From NCBI RefSeq assembly GCF_009696575.1, contig NZ_VULQ01000005.1, forward strand, positions 62,001 through 126,000: DNA of 64,000 nucleotides, given 5' to 3'. This stretch comes from Anaerococcus porci. GTDB lineage: Bacteria > Bacillota > Clostridia > Tissierellales > Peptoniphilaceae. The notes under the pieces are model-generated. The model had not been told where the DNA came from, did not search any database, and saw only the letters and a list, made by a program, of their open reading frames with translations. Both the position numbers and the translations under genes were made by a program. Of this stretch, positions 27,512-36,016 are shown one piece after another; the stretch's first letter is position 1; the number at the start of each line of letters is the position of its first letter.

Positions 27512-28455
27512 AAGAGAAGTCAAAAAGTTTCTTGAAATCCAATAAGAATGTAGGAACTATAATTGCACTTTTGGTGCTTATTGTTTTTGTATCAGTTCTA
27601 AACCCTAGGTTTATAAGGCCATCAAATCTTATGAATCTTTTAAGACAACTTATAGTAAATGGTTTTATAGCGTTGGGTATGACATTTGTAATACTTACTG
27701 GTGGAATAGATTTATCAGTAGGTTCTATGCTTGCTTTAACATCTGCTATTTTTGCAGGGCTTTTAGCAAGTGGTATTAATGTATTTTTAGCTATTTTTAT
27801 AGCTATAGCCTTAGGATTGTTATTAGGTTTTATAAATGGTTTATTTATAACAAAAGGAAAACTTGCGCCATTTATAGTAACCCTTGCCTCAATGACCATT
27901 TATAGGGGAATCACACTAGTTTATACAGATGGTAGACCAATTCCAGGACAAAGAGATAACTTTGTATTTGCCTTCTTAGGGAGAGGAAGAGTTTTAGGTA
28001 TTCCATTCCAAGTTATTCTATTTTTAATAGTATTTATAATACTTTCTCTAGTGTTAAATAAGACAGCCTTTGGTAGGAGGGTTTATGCAGTAGGAGGAAA
28101 TGAAAAAGCAAGTTTTATATCAGGTATAAATATAGGAAAAGTAAAAATAATTGTTTATATGATATCAGCCTTAATGAGTGTACTTTCAGGACTAGTATTA
28201 ACATCAAGACTTAACTCAGCCCAACCAACAGCAGGTACAAGTTATGAAATGGATGCCATAGCAGCAGTAGTTTTGGGTGGATGTTCTATGTCAGGTGGTC
28301 AAGGTTCACTTTTTGGTACACTTATAGGTGTACTTATACTAGGGGTATTGAACAATGGTCTTAACCTATTGGGAGTTTCAAGTTTTTACCAACAAATAGT
28401 TAAAGGTATTGTAATCTTTATAGCAGTTTTAATCGACCGTAAGAGAAGCAAATAG
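27508..28455 (+). CDS. rbsC: ribose ABC transporter permease RbsC
   Basis: A 315-aa CUT2 permease with about ten membrane segments. FVILTGGIDLSVGSMLALTS is the conserved family motif and AAVVLGGCSMSGGQGSLFGT the cytoplasmic coupling loop. Forms the channel with the RbsA dimer. Confidence 0.94.
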   Translation: MKEKSKSFLKSNKNVGTIIALLVLIVFVSVLNPRFIRPSNLMNLLRQLIVNGFIALGMTFVILTGGIDLSVGSMLALTSAIFAGLLASGINVFLAIFIAIALGLLLGFINGLFITKGKLAPFIVTLASMTIYRGITLVYTDGRPIPGQRDNFVFAFLGRGRVLGIPFQVILFLIVFIILSLVLNKTAFGRRVYAVGGNEKASFISGINIGKVKIIVYMISALMSVLSGLVLTSRLNSAQPTAGTSYEMDAIAAVVLGGCSMSGGQGSLFGTLIGVLILGVLNNGLNLLGVSSFYQQIVKGIVIFIAVLIDRKRSK

Positions 28456-28464
28456 GAGAGAAAA

Positions 28465-29427
28465 ATGAAAAAAATATCTAAAATATTATTAAGCTTATTG
28501 CTTGGACTTTTTGTATTTACAGCATGCTCTATTGAAGGAGGAAAGGACAAGGCAGATGATAGTTCAAATAAAGCTATCACAAAAGAAGAAAAAGAAGATG
28601 AGAAAGAAGACTTAGCTGATATAAAAATAGGTGTATCAATGTCTACACTAAATAACCCATTTTTTGTGTCAGTAAGAGAGGGTATAGAAGAAGTAGCTAA
28701 AGATAAGAAGGTAAATGTAGTTATAATGGATGCTCAAAATGACTCATCAACTCAATCAAATCAAGTAGAAGATCTTATAACCCAAGGACTTGATTTAATA
28801 ATCATAAACCCAGTAGACTCAACAGCTATATCACCATCTGTACAAAATGCAAATGATGCAAACATTCCAGTAATCTGTGTAGATAGAAAATCAGATGAAG
28901 GTAAAGTAGTATCTTTAGTTGCAAGTGATAATGTAAAAGGTGGAGAAATGGCTGGAGAATTCATACTAAAAGCTGTTGGAGAAGGAGCCCAAGTAGTTCA
29001 ACTTGAAGGAATACCTGGAGCAAGTTCAACAAGGGAACGTGGAGAAGGATTTAAGAATGCTACAGATGGAAAAATAGATCTTGTAGCTAGCCAAACTGCA
29101 AATTTTGATAGGGCAGAAGGAATGAGTGTAATGGAGAACTTACTTCAAGCTCATCCAGAACTTAAGGCAGTATTTTCACAAAATGATGAAATGGCAATGG
29201 GGGCTGCTGAAGCAATTAAGGCAAGTGGCAAAAATATAACCATAGTAGGTTTTGATGGAAATGAAGATGCCTTAAAGGCTGTTGAAGAAGGAAAGTTATC
29301 GGCAACAGTTGCTCAAAAACCAAAAGAAATGGGCAAGATTGCTTTGGAAACTGCAATAAAATATCTTCAAGGTGAAAAAGTAGAAGAGTATGTGGCAAGT
29401 CCACTTGAACTAGTAAAATCTAAATAA
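28465..29427 (+). CDS. rbsB: ribose-binding lipoprotein RbsB
   Basis: A 320-aa periplasmic-binding-protein-fold lipoprotein. The signal peptide ends in the lipobox FTAC with Cys21, followed by a charged linker rich in Lys/Asp/Glu (about residues 27-50). The ligand-binding core starts at KIGVSMSTLNNPFFVSV. It captures ribose outside the membrane for RbsAC. Confidence 0.93.
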   Translation: MKKISKILLSLLLGLFVFTACSIEGGKDKADDSSNKAITKEEKEDEKEDLADIKIGVSMSTLNNPFFVSVREGIEEVAKDKKVNVVIMDAQNDSSTQSNQVEDLITQGLDLIIINPVDSTAISPSVQNANDANIPVICVDRKSDEGKVVSLVASDNVKGGEMAGEFILKAVGEGAQVVQLEGIPGASSTRERGEGFKNATDGKIDLVASQTANFDRAEGMSVMENLLQAHPELKAVFSQNDEMAMGAAEAIKASGKNITIVGFDGNEDALKAVEEGKLSATVAQKPKEMGKIALETAIKYLQGEKVEEYVASPLELVKSK

Positions 29428-29454
29428 AAAATAACTTGATCTTCCAATATTTAC

Positions 29455-29493
29455 AAGGCTTTTGCAAGAGTAATTCATGCAAGAGCCTTTTTA
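29455..29493 (+). terminator. terminator of the rbs operon
   Basis: Stem AAGGCTTTTGCA / TGCAAGAGCCTT (29455-29466 with 29478-29489) and a T-tract. It shares the TGCAAGAGCC arm with the hairpin at 33807-33841. Confidence 0.85.
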
Positions 29494-29604
29494 AATTGAA
29501 ATCTTAAAATATTAAAACTTATAAAAATATTGTTAAAATTTTAATTTTAATATATAAATAGAAAAATCTTTGTTTTAGAGTAAGTTTATATTTGAGGAGT
29601 TTTT

Positions 29605-30540
29605 ATGATAGAAAAATTATTTAAAAAAATACCAGCAGGGAATATGATGATTCCCTTGTTTATAACAGCAATATTAAATTCATTTTTTCCAAATCTATTT
29701 ACTATAGGAAAATTTTCCAAACATCTTTTTACAACAGAAGGAATGGTTGGACTTATGGCATTAAATCTAACCATATCTGGAACAGGGCTTAGATTTGAAA
29801 ATCTAGCAACTGCAGTAAAAAGAACAGGGATTATATCTATAGCCAGAGTTTTTATAGGGGTAGTGATAGTATTTTTAGTATCTAAATTTTTTGGAAAAGA
29901 AGGTATATTTGGTATATCAATCCTTGCCTTAGTATGTGGGACTTTAAATCATAACAATTCAGTTTTTATCTCCTTAAATCTTGAATATGGGGATGAAATT
30001 GATAATGCGGGCGCAGGAATTGCGGGCATTATTACAGGCCCTTTTTTAGCTCTTTTGATATTTGGATCAAGTGGTATGGCAAATATTTCAGTATTAAATA
30101 TTATAGACTCCATAGTACCTCTTATTTTTGGTATGATTATTGGAAATATAGACCATGAATTTGGAGAAAATTTAAGGAAATGTCAAAAATATATAATAGT
30201 ATTTTTAGGTCTTAGCATGGGAGCTGGAATAAATATATTTGATATATTTAAGGGAGGACTTTCAGGGATTCTTCTTGGCGTAATAGTAGTATTTATAATG
30301 GGTTCATTTACAGTATTTATAGATATGAAGATAAATAAAAGGAGAGGACATTCTGCTTGGGCAATTTCAACAACAGGAGCCAACGCCATAGCAGTTCCTG
30401 CAATCATTGGCTCAATAGACAAGACTTGGATGCCTTTTGTAGAAATAGCAACAGCTCAGGTTGCTGCATCAGTTATATTTACTATTATAGTAATCCCCTT
30501 AATAACTTCATGTTGGGCAAATAAATATGAGCAAGCTTAG
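29605..30540 (+). CDS. KdgT-family permease (2-keto-3-deoxygluconate type)
   Basis: A 311-aa membrane protein with about ten hydrophobic segments. It follows the KdgT pattern from the N-terminal KIPAGNMMIPLF through the central ITGPFLALLIFGSSGMA to the C-terminal STTGANAIAVPAII. Members import 2-keto-3-deoxygluconate with protons. No KDG kinase or aldolase is adjacent, so the real substrate is uncertain. Monocistronic. Confidence 0.78.
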   Translation: MIEKLFKKIPAGNMMIPLFITAILNSFFPNLFTIGKFSKHLFTTEGMVGLMALNLTISGTGLRFENLATAVKRTGIISIARVFIGVVIVFLVSKFFGKEGIFGISILALVCGTLNHNNSVFISLNLEYGDEIDNAGAGIAGIITGPFLALLIFGSSGMANISVLNIIDSIVPLIFGMIIGNIDHEFGENLRKCQKYIIVFLGLSMGAGINIFDIFKGGLSGILLGVIVVFIMGSFTVFIDMKINKRRGHSAWAISTTGANAIAVPAIIGSIDKTWMPFVEIATAQVAASVIFTIIVIPLITSCWANKYEQA

Positions 30541-30555
30541 TCTTGCTTTTTTTTA
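30530..30555 (+). terminator. terminator overlapping the KdgT-like stop codon
   Basis: Stem AGCAAG (30530-30535) / CTTGCT (30542-30547) followed by T-run; the left arm lies within the last codons. Confidence 0.65.
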
Positions 30556-30697
30556 TTTGAACAAAGAACTTTAAACATTTTATTTTCATTTTATAGCAAT
30601 AGGGAAATATCTATAAAGATTTACCTTATACAAATAAATGCGGTATAACATAAGAATGAGGGCACGTGTTCAACAAATCTAAAATTAAGGAAGCATT

Positions 30698-31804
30698 ATG
30701 TTTTTAGCATTAAAAGAAATGAAAAAGGAAAAAGGAAGATTCATTCTTATAATATCAATAGTAGTTTTAATATCATACTTGGTATTTTTCCTAACATCCC
30801 TTGCCTATGGCCTTTCATCTTCAGATAGATTGGCAGTAGACTTATGGAATGGAAATAGAGTTATTTTACAAAAAGGAACAAACAAGAATATTCTATCATC
30901 TGTTCTAGAAAAAGAAGATATTGATAAGTTCAAAGGTCATGACATATCTCCGATAAATGTATTAAGTGCGGTAGCCTATAAAAATGGAGATACAAGTGAG
31001 AATACAACTTATTCAATATTCATTATGGGACTTGATAAGAAATCTAAGGCAAGGCCAAGTATTGTTGAAGGAAGAGATATAGAAGATTTTACTAAGGAGA
31101 TTGTAGGCTCTAAATCACTTAAAGATGAAGAAGGATTTAAATTAGGAGATAAGATTAGACTTTCTCAAAATGATAAAGAGTATGAAATAGTTGGGTTTAC
31201 AGAAGAAAGTAAGTTTTCAGTAAGACCAGTATTTTATACATCTGTTGAAAGTGCATCAAATCAAGCTATGAATTATAAAAAAGAAGATGCAGATACATCG
31301 CCTCAGATGCCCCATAATTCACCAGAAAGAATTTCAGGAATAATTGTCCATGATGACAAAAAAATTGAAAATGATAATTATGATATAGTAGAGATTAATG
31401 AATTTATAAAAAAATTGCCAGGATATACAGCACAAAACCTTACCTTTATAATGATGATAGGATTTTTGATAGTTATATCATCAATAGTTTTAGGAGTTTT
31501 TATTTATATAATAACTATGCAAAAGAAACAAACTTTTGCTATTCTTAAAATTCAAGGAATATCAAGTTACTATATATCGAAATCAGTTATATTTCAAACA
31601 TTGATATTAGTTTTCTTGGGAGTTTTAATAGGGTTAGGGTTGACATATATATCAAATATATTCTTGCCAGCTAAAGTTCCTTTTAAAGTGAATTTTACTA
31701 ATTACCTAATAATAAGTTTACTTATGATTATAACAAGTCTTCTTGGGGCAATTTTCTCAGTAAGAGCAGTTTCAAAAGTAGAAGCATTGGAGGCTTTAGA
31801 ATAA
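30698..31804 (+). CDS. HrtB-like ABC exporter permease
   Basis: A 368-aa FtsX/MacB-type permease: one N-terminal membrane segment, a large extracellular domain (about residues 45-245) and three C-terminal segments. The start LALKEMKKEKGRFILI and the LAYGLSS segment after the first helix resemble HrtB of the haem-efflux pump of Gram-positive cocci. Overlaps the ATPase gene by 1 nt. No HssRS two-component genes are adjacent, so haem as substrate is inference. Confidence 0.75.
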   Translation: MFLALKEMKKEKGRFILIISIVVLISYLVFFLTSLAYGLSSSDRLAVDLWNGNRVILQKGTNKNILSSVLEKEDIDKFKGHDISPINVLSAVAYKNGDTSENTTYSIFIMGLDKKSKARPSIVEGRDIEDFTKEIVGSKSLKDEEGFKLGDKIRLSQNDKEYEIVGFTEESKFSVRPVFYTSVESASNQAMNYKKEDADTSPQMPHNSPERISGIIVHDDKKIENDNYDIVEINEFIKKLPGYTAQNLTFIMMIGFLIVISSIVLGVFIYIITMQKKQTFAILKIQGISSYYISKSVIFQTLILVFLGVLIGLGLTYISNIFLPAKVPFKVNFTNYLIISLLMIITSLLGAIFSVRAVSKVEALEALE

Positions 31805-32475
31805 TGGAAATTATAAAATTTGATAATGTAAAAAAATACTTCAAAGATGGAGATGAAAAAATAGAAGCCTTAAAGGATACATCATTTTCAATAAATAAGG
31901 GAGAGCTTGTAGCAGTTATAGGACCATCAGGCTCTGGCAAGTCAACCATGCTTACTATGATGGGAGGACTTCAAAAACCAAGTGAAGGCTCTATAAGTTT
32001 TAAAGATGAAAATATAAGCAAAAAAAGTGAGAAAGACCTTGCAAACCTTAGGTTTGATAAAATAGGTTTTATCCTTCAATCATCAAACTTAGTATCATAC
32101 CTTACTATTATGGATCAATTTAAATTGGTAGATAAGTTTGGGAAAAACAAATTTGATGAAAAAAGAGCAGAAAATCTTTTGAAAAAACTTGATGTATATA
32201 AAAGAAAGGATAAGTATCCAACAGATCTTTCTGGTGGAGAAAGGCAAAGAGTTGCTATAGCAAGGGCTCTTTATCCATCTCCTGACCTAATCCTAGCAGA
32301 TGAACCCACAGCAAGTCTTGATACAAAAAGAGCCATTGATGTAGTTAAAATACTTAAAAATTTAAGTAGAGAAGAAGATGTATCAATTGTGATGGTAACT
32401 CATGATATTAGGCTTGTAGATTATTGTGATAGGGTATTTAAAATAGTGGATGGTAATTTGAAAGAAGAAATTTAA
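31804..32475 (+). CDS. HrtA-like ABC exporter ATPase
   Basis: A 223-aa ABC ATPase of the MacB/LolD type. Walker A GPSGSGKST near residue 40, the IGFILQSSNLVSYL Q-loop segment (very close to HrtA), signature LSGGERQRVAIARAL, Walker B LILADEPTASLD and the His-loop MVTHD. It powers the permease encoded immediately upstream. Confidence 0.82.
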   Translation: MEIIKFDNVKKYFKDGDEKIEALKDTSFSINKGELVAVIGPSGSGKSTMLTMMGGLQKPSEGSISFKDENISKKSEKDLANLRFDKIGFILQSSNLVSYLTIMDQFKLVDKFGKNKFDEKRAENLLKKLDVYKRKDKYPTDLSGGERQRVAIARALYPSPDLILADEPTASLDTKRAIDVVKILKNLSREEDVSIVMVTHDIRLVDYCDRVFKIVDGNLKEEI

Positions 32476-32489
32476 TAATTAAACAGTAA

Positions 32490-32527
32490 TACCAAAGTTA
32501 TTAACATAGTAACTTTGGTGTTTTTTT
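32490..32527 (+). terminator. terminator after the HrtBA-like genes
   Basis: Stem ACCAAAGTTA / TAACTTTGGT (32491-32500 with 32510-32519) followed by G and seven T. Confidence 0.9.
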
Positions 32528-32581
32528 ATCAATAGAAAGGTTCTATAATAAGGGTAAAATATAAAAAAGAGGTTAGTAATT

Positions 32582-33463
32582 ATGGGATATATAAACTTAT
32601 TCTTTTTCTTTTCATTTCTAGGATTTGTATGGGAGACAGCCTGGGTTAGTTTAAATGAAAAAAAATTTGCTAATAGGGGATTTTTAAAGGGACCTATTCT
32701 ACCAATATATGGTTTCGGTGCTATAAGTGTAATATTTTCAACAAGAAATCTTTACAATAAATTATCTATATTTATAGTAGGAAGTATAATTGCAACGATT
32801 TTAGAACTTATAACAGGCTGGGCAATAGAAAAATTATTTAAGATAAGATACTGGGATTACGATGAAAGATTCTTAAATTATAAGGGGTATATTTGCTTGA
32901 GATCTTCGCTTTTTTGGGGATTCATATCTATATTTTTATATGATTTAACCTATAAATTTGTAATGCCTAAAATAAAGATATATGAAAATTCAAATATTAG
33001 TTTTATAAGTTATATTTTAATATTTTTATTTTTACTCGATACATATCTTTCTATAAAAGATGCTTATGGATTTAGAAAGCTTATAGAAATGGAAGAAAAA
33101 GCAGAAGCTTATAAGAAAGTGTTAAAAGAAAATCTTGATCAAAAAAGAAAGAATCTAGACGAAAAAATAGATGAAATAAAAGATGATAGTCTTGAAATAA
33201 GAAGAGAGTTAGAAAGAAACTTTAGTGAGAATATAAAAGATTATGTAAAAAAATCTAAAGATAAAGAACTTAGATTTAGAAACAGGATCCTTAGCTTAAT
33301 AGAATCTTATGAGTTTAGAAAAGAAGAAAATAAAGAAAGATTAATTCAAATTATAAATGGGTATTATAAAGAAAGGATAAAAAAATATAAAAAGCTTGAA
33401 AGGAATATAAGTAAACTTTCTAAAAGAAATAAACTTTCATATAGATTTAAAAATAAAGATTAG
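32582..33463 (+). CDS. putative ABC transporter permease (CmpB-type, PF06541-like) with coiled-coil tail
   Basis: A 293-aa protein. The first 150 residues hold about five membrane segments with the family pattern GFVWETAWVSLNEKKFANRGFLKGPILPIYGFG and the later YWDYDERFLNYKGYICLRSSLFWG. Residues about 165-290 are highly charged and helical (coiled coil rich in Lys/Glu), without membrane segments. Function is unknown; such proteins are annotated as ABC permeases but usually lack an ATPase. Coupled to the next gene. Confidence 0.7.
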   Translation: MGYINLFFFFSFLGFVWETAWVSLNEKKFANRGFLKGPILPIYGFGAISVIFSTRNLYNKLSIFIVGSIIATILELITGWAIEKLFKIRYWDYDERFLNYKGYICLRSSLFWGFISIFLYDLTYKFVMPKIKIYENSNISFISYILIFLFLLDTYLSIKDAYGFRKLIEMEEKAEAYKKVLKENLDQKRKNLDEKIDEIKDDSLEIRRELERNFSENIKDYVKKSKDKELRFRNRILSLIESYEFRKEENKERLIQIINGYYKERIKKYKKLERNISKLSKRNKLSYRFKNKD

Positions 33464-33474
33464 TGGAGATAGAT

Positions 33475-33801
33475 ATGTATATATTAATAGTGAGTTTTAT
33501 AATTCCAATCACCTTAATAATATTGTCTATTTATTTATCATATAAGGCTAAATCTAAGATAAGTAAACACTCAGGTTTTAGGACAAAACTTTCAATGAAG
33601 GATGAAAAATCTTGGTATAAAGCTCAAAAATTAGCATCTAAATATTCATTTTATGGTGGAATAATAGCTATAATATTAACACTTGTATTTATTAATGTAG
33701 GGGATATAAATGAAAAAAATCTCTTGATTCTTACATTTATACAATTGTTCATATTAATATCTGTATCCTTAATAACTCAAATAAATTTAAAAAAGCATTA
33801 A
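33475..33801 (+). CDS. SdpI-like small membrane protein
   Basis: About 108 aa with three membrane segments. The motif SGFRTKLSMKDEKSWYKAQKLASKYS between helices 1 and 2 is the SdpI/YhfL-type GxRTxxSxxxxxxWxxxxxxxGK signature. The ATG at 33475 has GGAG eight nt upstream; an in-frame GTG at 33463 overlaps the previous stop. Family members give immunity to a peptide toxin in Bacillus, but no toxin gene is seen here. Confidence 0.68.
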   Translation: MYILIVSFIIPITLIILSIYLSYKAKSKISKHSGFRTKLSMKDEKSWYKAQKLASKYSFYGGIIAIILTLVFINVGDINEKNLLILTFIQLFILISVSLITQINLKKH

Positions 33802-33806
33802 AAAAC

Positions 33807-33841
33807 GGCTCTTGCAAAATGAATTATTCATTGCAAGAGCC
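33807..33841. terminator. bidirectional terminator hairpin
   Basis: Perfect 11-bp stem GGCTCTTGCAA / TTGCAAGAGCC (33807-33817 with 33831-33841) between the convergent SdpI-like and ald genes. A-run on the left serves the minus strand. Confidence 0.82.
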
Positions 33842-33851
33842 TATTAATTTG

Positions 33852-34964
33852 TTATTTTATATTAAGTTCTTTATATTCATTGTCAGTATCTTCAGCTATA
33901 CCTTCGTTTGTAACGTAGCCATCATAGGTATTGATACCAGAAATTAATTCTGGGAATTTTTCACAAGCGGCTTTTAAACCTAGGTTTGCTATTGCTTTAG
34001 CATATTTTGTTGTAGCATTAGATAGGGCATAGGTTGAAGTTATAGCAACTGCACCTGGAATATTAGCTACTGCATAGTGGATTACACCATGTTTCGTAAA
34101 TACTGGATTTGTATGGCTTGTTGCATGACCTTTTGTAATATCAGTAGAACCACCTTGATCTATAGCAACATCAACTATTACAGAACCTTCTTTCATTTGT
34201 TTTACTGTATCTTCTTTAATAAGTTGAGGTGCACGTCTTCCTGGGATTAAAACAGTTGATATAACCAAGTCTGCATCTCTTACAGATGACTCTATATTCA
34301 TCGGATTAGAATAAACTGTTTCAATCTTATCTGGGAAAAGGTCTTGAAGATGTGCTAGAGCATCTATATTTACATCAAGTACTGTAACTCTAGCTCCCAT
34401 ACCAGCTGCTATTCTTGTTGCAGCAGTTCCTACAGTACCAGCACCAATTATAACTACATGAGCAGGTCTAACTCCTGGAACTCCTTGGAGAAGTATTCCA
34501 CGGCCACCTTCAGGTTTTGTTAAATATCTTGCACCTTCTTGCACAGACATCCTTCCAGCAATCTCACTCATTGGTCTAAGAAGTGGAAGCTTATCATCAA
34601 GTTGAACAGTTTCATATCCTATGGCTGTAACTTTTTTCTCTCTTAGTATATCTGTAAGTTCTTTATTTCCTGCAAGGTGGAGATATGTATAAAGAATAAG
34701 ACCTTCTCTTAGATATTTATATTCTTCTTTTAAAGGTTCCTTAACCTTATAAATCATATCAGAATTCTCCCAAATTTCTTTGGCACTGTCTACAATCTTC
34801 GCTCCTACATTTTCATAATCTTTATTATCTATTCCTGAATCAAGGCCTGCATCCTTTTCAATCCAAACCTCATGATCTGCTTTTACTAACTCTGCTACAG
34901 CGCCAGGTACTATAGCAACTCTAGATTCTTGATCTTTTATTTCTTTAGGTATTCCTATAATCAT
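33852..34964 (-). CDS. ald: alanine dehydrogenase
   Basis: A 370-aa NAD-dependent enzyme interconverting L-alanine and pyruvate plus ammonia. The N-terminal IGIPKEIKDQESRVAIVPGAV, the substrate region YTYLHLA (catalytic His), RPMSEIAGRMSVQEGA and the NAD motif IGAGTVGTAATRIAAGMGA (about 172) are typical. Monocistronic, with a GGAGG ribosome site. Confidence 0.94.
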   Translation of the reverse strand: MIIGIPKEIKDQESRVAIVPGAVAELVKADHEVWIEKDAGLDSGIDNKDYENVGAKIVDSAKEIWENSDMIYKVKEPLKEEYKYLREGLILYTYLHLAGNKELTDILREKKVTAIGYETVQLDDKLPLLRPMSEIAGRMSVQEGARYLTKPEGGRGILLQGVPGVRPAHVVIIGAGTVGTAATRIAAGMGARVTVLDVNIDALAHLQDLFPDKIETVYSNPMNIESSVRDADLVISTVLIPGRRAPQLIKEDTVKQMKEGSVIVDVAIDQGGSTDITKGHATSHTNPVFTKHGVIHYAVANIPGAVAITSTYALSNATTKYAKAIANLGLKAACEKFPELISGINTYDGYVTNEGIAEDTDNEYKELNIK

Positions 34965-35040
34965 ATTTCCTCCTTAGTTAGAAAATATTGTACTAGATAT
35001 TTATACCCAAAGTCAAAAAAAATTAACATGATAAAGTTTC

Positions 35041-35847
35041 CTAAAAAACATAATTTTCTAGATAATAAGCTATACCATCTTCATCATTAGACTTTGTAAC
35101 AAAGTTTGCTATTTTTTTTATTTCATCAGTTCCATTTTCCATTACTACACCAACCCCTGCCATTTCAATCATTGTAAGGTCATTTTCCTCATCGCCAAAA
35201 GCTATGACATCTTTCATATCCATATTATAATAATTTGCAATTTCAAGCAAAGATCTTCCCTTATCAATTCCTTTTGGCATAATTTCATAATAATAAGGAG
35301 TAGACTTAACTTGGGCAGTTTTATCAAAAAACTTATCCTTAAGCTTTTCAGCATCCTTATCTATGAGGGCTGGGTCTTGGGAAAACATGATTTTATTTAT
35401 AGGAAAATCCAATGTATCTGCTAAATTTTTAATAACCTTATATGTTGTAAAGGCCTTTTCACAAACCTCATCTAAAACATAGGTATCGTGAGAATTTGTA
35501 ATAATACCATCATCTGTATAAATAATATAGCCCATATCTATATTATCTTCACTGAATTTTAGAATTTCCTTGGAAAGTTCTATATCTAAAGCATGGTTAA
35601 TCAATACTTCTTTAGTTTGAAAATTAGTAATCCTACCACCATTAAAATTAGACAAAAGTCCATTATATTTATCAAACTCTAGTTTTTTAGCAAAAGGAAA
35701 CACTCCAAAAGGATCACGTCCTGAGGCTATAACAACTATATGACCTAATTTTTGAGCTTTAATCAAGGCTTCTTTAGTTCTCTGACTAATCTGTCTATTA
35801 GAATCCAGCAAAGTTCCATCTATATCAACAGCAATAATTTTTTTCAT
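35041..35847 (-). CDS. Cof-type HAD-IIB sugar-phosphate phosphatase
   Basis: A 268-aa HAD hydrolase. Motif I is DIDGTLLDS at the N-terminus, motif II is IVIASGR, and motifs III/IV are Lys in KGRSL and GDEENDLTMI. The cap inserted between motifs II and III is the C2B (Cof) type. It probably removes phosphate from a sugar phosphate or flavin nucleotide; substrate unknown. Monocistronic. Confidence 0.85.
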   Translation of the reverse strand: MKKIIAVDIDGTLLDSNRQISQRTKEALIKAQKLGHIVVIASGRDPFGVFPFAKKLEFDKYNGLLSNFNGGRITNFQTKEVLINHALDIELSKEILKFSEDNIDMGYIIYTDDGIITNSHDTYVLDEVCEKAFTTYKVIKNLADTLDFPINKIMFSQDPALIDKDAEKLKDKFFDKTAQVKSTPYYYEIMPKGIDKGRSLLEIANYYNMDMKDVIAFGDEENDLTMIEMAGVGVVMENGTDEIKKIANFVTKSNDEDGIAYYLENYVF

Positions 35848-36016
35848 TATTCCTCCATCTTTATCTTTTCAAAAATATAATATTTAAAATTGTCTTTTCT
35901 ATGATTATATTTTACTTAATAATTTAATCAAATAAACATCTTCCGTAAGTTTAAGGAAAATGTTTGAGTGGAGCTTATCTTAAATACTGGTTATAATTAT
36001 TTTACAAGGTGGTTAT

